This document shows, piece after piece, positions 1-5,712 of a stretch of DNA of 6,603 nt. This stretch comes from Victivallales bacterium (GTDB lineage Bacteria; Verrucomicrobiota; Lentisphaeria; Oligosphaerales; Lenti-02). The first letter of the stretch is position 1. Each line of letters starts with the position of its first letter. Position numbers and translations under genes: made by a program. The stretch is taken from contig JABGQJ010000432.1 of NCBI GenBank assembly GCA_018648945.1, positions 1 through 6,603 of the forward strand. Direction: 5' to 3'. The notes under the pieces are model-generated. The model was not told the DNA's origin and did no database searches. It saw only the letters and a program-made list of their open reading frames with translations.

Positions 1-2904
1 GGCCGGTGGCTTGGGGCCACGGGCCACGGTGTAGATACCCACGCTGTCCTTGGGCACGTAAGCCGCAAGCGTGACGCTGGCGGCGCCGATGCCTGCTGCG
101 ACTTGACTTCCAGTTGCGTCAAAGACGGCCAGGTTACTGGTCTTGGTCTCCAGATCCACGGCGAACGAGACCACATCGCCGACAGCGGCAGCATCACGTG
201 TGCCCACGCCCAGCTTCGCCACCGGCTTCCATCCCTCGGGCAGGACCGGCTTCCCGGCTTTGCAGGCTGCGGCAACCGTGTCGGTATGGACCCCGGCGAT
301 CAGAGGAATCGAGAAGCTCTTCCCACCACAGGACGCTGTGAGTTCGTAGTCGCCCGGTTCGGGGAGCACGAGGGACAGCTCGCTGGTGCTGTCAAGATCA
401 CCCAGCATCAGCGACGCAGGCTGCACACGTGGCGTGCCGGGCCCGGTCACGGTCAGTTTCAGCGTCTTGCCTTTGAGACTCGGGGCGCAGCGGACGCGCA
501 TGGTCACGGGGGCTTGGGCCCGGCAGGAAACGGGTGGGGCAGGAGGCGTGATCACTTCCCGGTCCCAACCCCAACGCAGCACGGAAGGCTGCATCTCCTG
601 CCAGGGATTCAGATCCCGGCCATCGTAGCTCAAGCGCACATCGAGAGCGGGGAGTACGAACGGCAGATGACGAACCGACAGCGTGCCGGAGCGACCCTCG
701 CTGAAGGTGACGGAGGCGACCATCGGATTGTCGACGGCGAAGTGGTCGATGGTCGCATCGGCAGGGACCTTCACGGAGAAGGATAGGGTTGCTCTCATGC
801 CGGGCGTGAGCTTGGCGAAGCGGGGATTGCGGCTGACTGACTGCCAACCGGCGGGCACGGTCAGCTTGGCTTCGCCCGCGACCGGAGCCGCATCCAGGTT
901 GTCGATCGTGACCGTGGCGATGAACTGGTCGCCGGGATGCAGCGTCTTCGGCGCGTCCAAGCCGACGAGGGGCTGCCAGGGCTTGTCCACGATCAGGGCC
1001 ATGGCGCCGGGGGCCACGTCGTGCAGTGTGAAGGCGCCGTCGTCCGCTGCCAGCCGGGTCACCTTGGTGGTCCGGGGGCTGAGGGCGAAGACACGGGCGC
1101 TGTTCTTCAGGTCGCGCAAGGCGAGCGACACGTCCTGCGTCGTTCCTTGCTTGTCCGTATCGGTCGCGAAGAGCAGGCGACAGGGCCCAGCTTGGAGCAG
1201 GCGCAGGTCCACGATGGGATCGGGTGTGGGGGCACCATCACGCAGGAAGCTGCGGACATTGGCGTGCTCGGCGAGGAGCTTGGCGTAGTCGGCCACGCCC
1301 GCATCGCCGGGCTCGGAGGCGGTGGGCAGTTCCCAGGCGCAGTGGACAAAGCGGCCCTTGCCTACGGCTTCCACCACGATGGGGCCGCGTCCGTCGCGGC
1401 GCTTCCGCGTGGTCCAGAACTCGCCTTTGGTAGACTGCGCGAGATACGGTGAATCGCCACGTGCGTGCCCATAGGCATCGAGGGTGGCGGTGTCGGGATG
1501 GAGGATCACCGTGCCGCCTTGGTTGGCGAAGGCGCGCAGTTTGGCCAGGGCTTTGTCCCCGAGGACGGGCAGGCTGCCGACGATGATCGCCTGGTAGCCG
1601 TTGGGATTCTTGTCTGCTAGCCAGACCGGGTCGATCTCGTCGAACTGGATGCGGGCGGCATTCAGCATGCGGTTCAGGTAGTCCCAGCGTCGCCTGGCAC
1701 CCCAGACACTCGTCCGGCTCGCATAGGCCAGGTAGCTGGGATCACTACTGACAAGCACCGCCACAGGCGCGATGGTGCGGGACTTCAGCAGCAGGGGCGC
1801 AAGCCGCTGCGTGAAGGCGCTGGTCTCGGCCCCGGCGGTGAAGCGTTCCGTGGGCTGTCCCTTGGAGTCCATCATGCCATGGATGCCCTGCTCGCGACCG
1901 TCACCGCCGGGAATCCAGCGGAACCACTGGATGGCGCGGCACTCCCGGGCAAGCGCGACATTGGCCTCGATCAGCAGGTCGCGACGGCTGACTTCGGTGA
2001 CGAAGTGGTTCGGCCCCGCGTGGTACTCCATGATGATGAAGGGAATGCCGTAGGCGGAGGCCCCGGTCCGGCAGTGATCGAGCTTGTCGAGCAATCCCTG
2101 CCACCGACTGATGTCGTAGATGTCATAGGCCAGGTAGTCCACTTGCCGGGCCAGTTCGAAGTTGTCCCAGCCTTGCATGGGCGAGGTGGTGTAGAAGTTG
2201 TCGGCTACCTTGGCGTTGGGCTGGACCGTGCGGATGAGATCGCCGGTGGTCTTGAAGTAGTCGGCGAATTTCCAGCACGTGAAGCGCCGCCATTCCAGCC
2301 AGTTGGCCATCCGGGTCTTCATCTCGTCGCGAGTATGCGGCGGCTCGATGGTGGCGAAGGACGCGTGCGTGGTGCGCCACTTGGCGTTGAGTTCGGCCAC
2401 GTTGGCGTAGCGGTTCGTCAGCCAGCGGCGGTACTTGGCAATGGAACCGGGGCTGTAGTCGTAGACCTTGCCCGTGTGGTAGCCAAATTCGTTGTGGACC
2501 TTCCAGTACGCGATGCGTTCGGCATGGGGCATCTTGCGGACCAACTCGGGCACGCGCGTATCCCACCACTTGGCGACGGTGGGGGCGTTGAAGTTGATGT
2601 GGGTGAACAGCCCCACGGACATGGATTGCGCGCCGTCGCTGGACTCGAAGGGCTGGGCAACGTCCTTGGGCATGCCCCAGGAGGCCACGGCCCCGATGAA
2701 GACCATATCCTGCGCGGCCGCCCAGTCGCGGCACTGGGGCGTGTAGGGAACCATGGTGAAGCCCCCCTTCAGGTACATCTCGCGCTGTTCCGGGCTGTTG
2801 GGGGCGAACCAGGCGCCGGTGCGGTAGACAGCGGTCTCCACCGGCTTGGGTTGGGCGGCGAGGATCAGGGAGGAGAAGAGGGCCAGGAGAGTCGGGCGGT
2901 TCAT
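1..2904 (-). CDS. Secreted GH42-type glycoside hydrolase (beta-galactosidase-like), C-terminus cut by window edge
   Basis: The frame is open for 968 codons from the ATG at 2904 to base 1, with no stop, so the C-terminus lies outside the window. Residues 1-17 look like a short signal peptide (MNRPTLLALFSSLILAA), which suggests export. Residues about 25-365 look like a GH42 (clan GH-A) TIM barrel. The Asn-Glu pair 138-139 (WKVHNEFGYH) supplies the presumed acid/base E139. It is followed by YRRWL 158-162 and ELNAKW 171-176, matching the family's WL...Y...LN..W signature. E293 in IMEYHAGPNH is the presumed nucleophile, and WFRWIPGGDGREQGIHG 327-343 matches the strand-8 region. Residues about 378-530 resemble the GH42 trimerisation (flavodoxin-like) domain, with YQAIIVGSLP and QGGTVILHP. 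The rest is beta-rich: about 646-720 resembles a NEW3-type domain, and 745-968 is unassigned. GH42 enzymes usually have 650-700 residues, so this is a long form. AAAGGGGG at 2911-2918 lies 6 nt before the start, inside the preceding gene. By family the role is beta-galactoside or related glycan cleavage; the actual substrate is unknown. Confidence 0.8.
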   Translation of the reverse strand, partial: MNRPTLLALFSSLILAAQPKPVETAVYRTGAWFAPNSPEQREMYLKGGFTMVPYTPQCRDWAAAQDMVFIGAVASWGMPKDVAQPFESSDGAQSMSVGLFTHINFNAPTVAKWWDTRVPELVRKMPHAERIAYWKVHNEFGYHTGKVYDYSPGSIAKYRRWLTNRYANVAELNAKWRTTHASFATIEPPHTRDEMKTRMANWLEWRRFTCWKFADYFKTTGDLIRTVQPNAKVADNFYTTSPMQGWDNFELARQVDYLAYDIYDISRWQGLLDKLDHCRTGASAYGIPFIIMEYHAGPNHFVTEVSRRDLLIEANVALARECRAIQWFRWIPGGDGREQGIHGMMDSKGQPTERFTAGAETSAFTQRLAPLLLKSRTIAPVAVLVSSDPSYLAYASRTSVWGARRRWDYLNRMLNAARIQFDEIDPVWLADKNPNGYQAIIVGSLPVLGDKALAKLRAFANQGGTVILHPDTATLDAYGHARGDSPYLAQSTKGEFWTTRKRRDGRGPIVVEAVGKGRFVHCAWELPTASEPGDAGVADYAKLLAEHANVRSFLRDGAPTPDPIVDLRLLQAGPCRLLFATDTDKQGTTQDVSLALRDLKNSARVFALSPRTTKVTRLAADDGAFTLHDVAPGAMALIVDKPWQPLVGLDAPKTLHPGDQFIATVTIDNLDAAPVAGEAKLTVPAGWQSVSRNPRFAKLTPGMRATLSFSVKVPADATIDHFAVDNPMVASVTFSEGRSGTLSVRHLPFVLPALDVRLSYDGRDLNPWQEMQPSVLRWGWDREVITPPAPPVSCRAQAPVTMRVRCAPSLKGKTLKLTVTGPGTPRVQPASLMLGDLDSTSELSLVLPEPGDYELTASCGGKSFSIPLIAGVHTDTVAAACKAGKPVLPEGWKPVAKLGVGTRDAAAVGDVVSFAVDLETKTSNLAVFDATGSQVAAGIGAASVTLAAYVPKDSVGIYTVARGPKPPA

Positions 2905-3974
2905 TTCGCACCCCCTTTGCCGGCAGGGACTTCGCTGAGGCTGAGATTGGCGAGCCGGATCTTGCCTTGGTGACGAATCCCGAAGTTCAGATGATAGCCG
3001 GGCATGTCGTGGGTGGTGAAGGTGAGGATGCGGGTGCCCTTGGCCCCCGTCGGTGGGCTCCAGCGGGCCCAGCCCACGTCCTCCTTGATCGTGCCTGCGG
3101 CGCGGACCAGGCTGTAGAAGGTGGCGCCGGGCGCGCCGTCGGCACCGCGCAGGATCTCGTAGTCGAATTGCAGACGGTAGGTGGTGAGGGGCTTGATGGG
3201 CAGCTTGTCCGGCTTGCTCCAGAGGAATTCGTTCCAGCCGTTGGTGTCAGCGTCGAAGACGACCGCTCCGTCCACGATTTGCGCGGGGTGGTCAGTCTGG
3301 TTGTTCTGGTCCCTGACCAGAAGCCAGGTGCCGTCGTCCTTGAATGGCGGCTGGAGAATGGGGGTGGTGCGGACATTCGCGGCGCTGGCCTTGGGGGGCC
3401 ACGCGGGACGGGGGGGCAACTCAAAGGCGAACCTGCCGATGTGGAAGACGAGGTCCTGGTTCAGCGGCGCACTCTTGTTGAAGGCGGCGACGTAGAACCC
3501 CAAGTAGTTGATGTTGTCGCGCCGTCGGGGATCGGCGGGAAGCTCGAGATCGACGGGTACCCAACGCTTGGCCGGCAGCGGCTTGCCTTGGTAGGCGAGA
3601 CGGTCCTCCATGGCGGCGCGGTTGGTGCCGGGGTTGTCGGGGTCACAGATCTTGATGGTCAGCCAATCCGTCGCCTGCGAGGCCCGAATCCACAGGCGTT
3701 GGGTGCGGGCACCGGAGAGATCCAGGGGCGGCGCGGGGTGGCTGATGGCATCAAGCCATTGCCCAGGCTGGTACTTCTCCAGCCGGAAGTGCACTTCCAG
3801 GGCGTGGGTGCCCTTCGGCGCGTCGGGGGCGGCAACGACTCGCACCGCACAGCGTCCCGCCGGCGTCCCCTCCCCGGCGAAGGAGAGCGCCCGATCACAG
3901 GTCATAAGATCGGGAGGAGCGGCAACGATCGGCAAAGTCAGGAAGCAGAGGCAGGCGGTGGCGAGTGACTTCAC
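2901..3974 (-). CDS. Secreted two-domain beta-sandwich protein, possibly carbohydrate-binding
   Basis: This is a 357-residue protein that I do not recognise as a named family. It starts at GTG (3974-3972), and MKSLATACLCFLTLPIVAA is a clear signal peptide, so it is probably exported. The mature protein appears to be two beta-rich halves joined by a Pro-rich linker (PPRPAWPPKAS, 187-197). The first half, about 22-186, ends in VFHIGRFAFEL. The second, about 200-350, ends in KIRLANLSLSEV. Both endings resemble the last strand of jelly-roll or galactose-binding-like folds found in carbohydrate-binding modules. Aromatic-rich stretches (KYQPGQWLDAI 67-77; GWNEFLWSKPDKL 246-258) could serve sugar contacts, but this is inference. 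The start overlaps the stop of the upstream membrane protein by 4 nt (GTGA), and the stop overlaps the start of the GH42-type gene by 4 nt (ATGA). Co-translation with the hydrolase suggests an accessory binding subunit or a partner for the same glycan. Only a weak GGGG at 3982-3985 precedes the GTG, consistent with translational coupling. Confidence 0.8.
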   Translation of the reverse strand: MKSLATACLCFLTLPIVAAPPDLMTCDRALSFAGEGTPAGRCAVRVVAAPDAPKGTHALEVHFRLEKYQPGQWLDAISHPAPPLDLSGARTQRLWIRASQATDWLTIKICDPDNPGTNRAAMEDRLAYQGKPLPAKRWVPVDLELPADPRRRDNINYLGFYVAAFNKSAPLNQDLVFHIGRFAFELPPRPAWPPKASAANVRTTPILQPPFKDDGTWLLVRDQNNQTDHPAQIVDGAVVFDADTNGWNEFLWSKPDKLPIKPLTTYRLQFDYEILRGADGAPGATFYSLVRAAGTIKEDVGWARWSPPTGAKGTRILTFTTHDMPGYHLNFGIRHQGKIRLANLSLSEVPAGKGGAK

Positions 3975-4780
3975 GATGGTACCCCAAGGAGCTTGACGAG
4001 CGCCCAGATGGTGAGTTGGGAGGCGGCAATGGCCCAGGCGAAGCTAGCGAAGGTGCGGATCATGATATACTCCATCCGGTATCGTCTGCCATCGGCCCGC
4101 AGTTCATTGAAGTGAAGAATGCACTTGGCGATCAACACGTAGCCGAGCCCTTCCGGTCTACCGCCCAGGACAAAGAGGAAGACGAGAACGCGCTCCAGGA
4201 GGCCGATCATGGCGCTGTCTGCGGGCAGGGCCTCGTCTCCGGCCAGGACGCCCTTCTCTCGCCAGGAAGCGACGCTCCTGTCCACCAGCCGGTCCACCAC
4301 TTGGCCCCCCAGCCACACGGCCACCAGGAACCCAGCACCGCGGACGAGAAGGCCACCGATGAGCGCGTGTTGCCACAGGTTGTTCGTCAATCTCCCCGAC
4401 GGAACCCACATGGCCAGGTAGCCCATGAGAAGCACTCCCACGAACCGGGCTGCCCATGTCCAGCCCAACAGGCGCAGGTCAGATGTGGGAGCCTTCGCCA
4501 GCTCCGTCTCAAGCACCAGGAATCCCAGGCCAGCAACGCACAGGGCCGGGACTGAGAAGATGCCGAAGGCCCACAGGCAAAGGCAGGGGATCAGAATGCC
4601 GCGCAACAGGGCCCAACGCGGGCGGCCCCGGTCCAGGGGGCAGAGGAAACAGACCCAGACCAGTGCCGCGCAGGCGCGAACCCAGGATGCCGCCGTAACT
4701 GCCGAGGCCAGCGCGGGAGAAACGCCAATTCCCCAAGCCGCCGCCGAATTCTGTAGACGTAACAGCAGATCCGTTCCCAT
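3971..4780 (-). CDS. Polytopic membrane protein of unknown function
   Basis: From the ATG at 4780 this is a 269-residue protein. It has about five to seven hydrophobic segments, roughly at 19-48, 60-92 (probably two), 105-126, 137-160, 193-206 and 238-265, so it should be an inner-membrane protein. The C-terminal third carries a recognisable pattern: LLERVLVFLFVLGG (194-207), then IAKCILHFNEL (217-227), then EYIMIRTFASFAWA (237-250). From memory, a similar pattern (ERxLIxLLVL, AAKSIxRF, EYxxIGTxxS) recurs at the C-terminus of uncharacterised bacterial membrane proteins, some of them annotated with DUF3307. No biochemical function is known to me. An in-frame ATG exists at 4840, but it has no properly spaced ribosome site and would add 20 polar residues. 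The 4780 start has AGAGAGGA 9 nt upstream and is preferred. It is the first gene of the three-gene operon, and its stop overlaps the next start by 4 nt. Confidence 0.78.
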   Translation of the reverse strand: MGTDLLLRLQNSAAAWGIGVSPALASAVTAASWVRACAALVWVCFLCPLDRGRPRWALLRGILIPCLCLWAFGIFSVPALCVAGLGFLVLETELAKAPTSDLRLLGWTWAARFVGVLLMGYLAMWVPSGRLTNNLWQHALIGGLLVRGAGFLVAVWLGGQVVDRLVDRSVASWREKGVLAGDEALPADSAMIGLLERVLVFLFVLGGRPEGLGYVLIAKCILHFNELRADGRRYRMEYIMIRTFASFAWAIAASQLTIWALVKLLGVPS

Positions 4781-4789
4781 GGTCTTGTG

Positions 4790-4797
4790 TCCTCTCT
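4790..4797 (-). promoter_or_regulatory. Ribosome binding site deciding the membrane-protein start
   Basis: On the minus strand this reads AGAGAGGA, 9 nt before the ATG at 4780. The alternative ATG at 4840 has only AAAGG directly abutting it, too close to work as a Shine-Dalgarno. This is why the shorter 269-residue form is annotated. Confidence 0.65.
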
Positions 4798-4804
4798 GGC
4801 CCAA

Positions 4805-4840
4805 GTGAATGCCAAACAGGGCGTTCACGGGCATTGGCAT
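4805..4840. repeat. Two mutually exclusive inverted repeats in the operon leader
   Basis: GTGAATGCC at 4805-4813 can pair with GGCGTTCAC at 4820-4828 across a 6-nt loop. This is eight Watson-Crick pairs plus one G-T on the plus strand, or one C-A mismatch on the minus strand. ATGCCAA at 4809-4815 is also a perfect inverted match to TTGGCAT at 4834-4840. The two pairings share 4809-4813, so only one can form at a time. The element lies about 25 nt upstream of the preferred start of the operon. It could be a repressor operator or an alternative-fold leader, or it could be chance. Confidence 0.4.
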
Positions 4841-4886
4841 CCTTTGGGGGCTATCAGCTATGGATTCCTCGAAACACCCCAGAGCG

Positions 4887-4926
4887 CCGGGGACGCCCCC
4901 GCCGGTCTAGCCCAGATTGGCGGGCT
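4887..4926 (-). terminator. Possible weak terminator after the pseudopilin gene
   Basis: Just beyond the pseudopilin stop there are two small hairpins. AGCCC (4909-4913) pairs with GGGCT (4922-4926). A GC-only stem forms between CCGGGG (4887-4892) and CCCCGG with a one-base bulge (4899-4905). Neither is followed by a T-run on the minus strand, so this is not a canonical intrinsic terminator; read-through into the operon is possible. Confidence 0.25.
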
Positions 4927-4941
4927 TCCCTTCGCACCGCT

Positions 4942-5577
4942 CTACAGCCAACCCCGGTCGATGTGGTCGGTGTAGAACCAGGCAGAGGAGTTGCTGGCTT
5001 TGCCCTTGTTCCGCCACTCGGCGTGACCATCGGCAAGGACGTAATTGCCGCCGCCGTTGTGGCGGTCAGTGAACCAGCCAGGGAACCAGTTGAGCTGGTT
5101 GACGAATTGGTGGCAGGTGTTGATGTCACCCACCAGAAGCAGGTCGGAGGGCTGTAGGGCCCTGCCGTCGGACTGCCCGCCGATGTGGTAGTTGTAGGCG
5201 AGGCCGGAGAGCGCCTTCACGCCGCCCTGGCTGGTCCAGTTGCTACGCCCGCAAGCAGAGGTCCAGCTGCCGGGCTTGCTGGGGCACTCGTAGGTGGGCC
5301 AGCTGACTACGTAGCTGTAGATCAGCCGCTTCCAGGTGTTCTCCTCGCCACCGATCGAACCCATGCGAGCCATGGGGAGGGTGCCGTCGCTATCGCCCGC
5401 ATACATGGTGGCGGCGAGACCAAGCTGCTTCAGGTTGGAGAGGCAGGAGATCGACCGAGCCTTCGCTCGCGCCTGGCTCAGCGCGGGCAGCAGCATGCTT
5501 GCCAGGATGGCGATGATGGCGATGACCACGAGCAGTTCGATGAGGGTGAAGCGGCGTTGGGGATGGCGGGTTGTCAT
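4942..5577 (-). CDS. Type II secretion/type IV pilus pseudopilin-like protein with H-X9-DG motif
   Basis: This 211-residue protein begins at the ATG at 5577. It carries a class III prepilin signal: a short basic leader (MTTRHPQRR), predicted cleavage before F10, and the helix [16 protein letters not shown] with the conserved Glu at mature position 5 (E14). A conserved MLLPAL (28-33) and an Arg/Ala-rich helix follow. Near the C-terminus, H173 and D183-G184 ([14 protein letters not shown]) form the H-X9-DG signature of prepilin-type processing-associated proteins. By family it is cleaved and methylated by a prepilin peptidase, then assembled into or by a pseudopilus at the inner membrane and periplasm. 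PVC bacteria carry many such paralogs with unclear roles. Residue -1 is Arg rather than the usual Gly. Cysteines at 45, 98, 109 and 155 could form disulfides. An in-frame ATG at 5655 would put 26 extra residues before the leader, and AGGGAG 7 nt upstream supports 5577. It is divergent from the glycoside hydrolase at 5713 and 161 bp upstream of the operon start. Confidence 0.92.
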   Translation of the reverse strand: MTTRHPQRRFTLIELLVVIAIIAILASMLLPALSQARAKARSISCLSNLKQLGLAATMYAGDSDGTLPMARMGSIGGEENTWKRLIYSYVVSWPTYECPSKPGSWTSACGRSNWTSQGGVKALSGLAYNYHIGGQSDGRALQPSDLLLVGDINTCHQFVNQLNWFPGWFTDRHNGGGNYVLADGHAEWRNKGKASNSSAWFYTDHIDRGWL

Positions 5578-5584
5578 GGCGTGA

Positions 5585-5590
5585 CTCCCT
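5585..5590 (-). promoter_or_regulatory. Ribosome binding site of the pseudopilin gene
   Basis: On the minus strand this reads AGGGAG, 7 nt before the ATG at 5577. It supports the start that leaves a nine-residue basic leader before the FTLIE cleavage site, rather than the in-frame ATG at 5655. Confidence 0.7.
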
Positions 5591-5697
5591 GTATCGGTTG
5601 TCGGCGTTGCAAACTTGCCCGAAGAGAAGGTAAAGTGTGGTTGCGCCCAAGGCAAATCATGTCGTGGGCAAGGTCACGCAGTCCCCCCCCATCTCTT

Positions 5698-5703
5698 GGA
5701 GGA
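5698..5703 (+). promoter_or_regulatory. Ribosome binding site of the alpha-galactosidase-like gene
   Basis: GGAGGA, spaced 9 nt from the ATG at 5713, is the strongest Shine-Dalgarno match in the window. It fixes a start that gives an intact signal peptide. Confidence 0.7.
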
Positions 5704-5712
5704 TTCCTCAGG

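Larger units (their letters stand above)
4781..4941. other. Intergenic leader of the three-gene operon
   Basis: These 161 bases separate the pseudopilin stop from the operon's first start. They hold the preferred ribosome site (4790-4797), two overlapping inverted repeats (4805-4840) and weak GC-rich hairpins (4887-4926). No convincing -35/-10 pair was found. The operon's promoter should lie here unless it reads through from the pseudopilin gene. Confidence 0.6.
5578..5712. other. Divergent intergenic region between pseudopilin and glycoside hydrolase genes
   Basis: These 135 bases must hold the start signals of both divergent genes. The ribosome sites are clear: AGGGAG at 5585-5590 on the minus strand and GGAGGA at 5698-5703 on the plus strand. 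An eight-C run lies at 5683-5690. A weak plus-strand promoter match, TTGCAA (5607-5612) with TAAAGT (5631-5636) and an 18-nt spacer, is not strong enough to annotate on its own. Confidence 0.6.

Noticed and set aside
103..786. A 227-codon plus-strand frame at the left edge
   Set aside because: It lies antisense to the C-terminal region of the GH42-type gene, which is open through the whole interval; it shows no protein features and no convincing ribosome site.
2123..2911. A 262-codon minus-strand frame overlapping the GH42-type gene start
   Set aside because: It is a shifted frame on the same strand, rich in Arg/His/Pro. The 2904 frame is far longer and contains the catalytic motifs.
1879..2973. 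A 364-codon plus-strand open frame opposite the GH42-type gene
   Set aside because: It is a mirror frame of high-GC coding DNA. Its Gly/Val/His-rich translation has no domain, membrane or signal features, while the minus-strand frame carries clear GH42 motifs.
2967..3968. A 333-codon plus-strand open frame opposite the secreted two-domain protein gene
   Set aside because: It has a low-complexity Gly/Val/Arg composition and no recognisable motif. The minus-strand frame has a signal peptide and exact 4-nt overlaps with both neighbours.
4781..4840. Extending the membrane protein to the in-frame ATG at 4840
   Set aside because: No ribosome site at usable spacing, and it would run through the inverted repeats and add a polar stretch; the start at 4780 has AGAGAGGA at 9 nt.
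5607..5636. Possible sigma-70-like promoter TTGCAA with TAAAGT, 18-nt spacer, plus strand
   Set aside because: Four of six matches in each box is close to what chance gives in a region of this length, so it is not annotated as a promoter.
5578..5655. Extending the pseudopilin to the in-frame ATG at 5655
   Set aside because: It would make the leader before the FTLIE site 35 residues long, beyond the usual short prepilin leader, and the start at 5577 has a good ribosome site.
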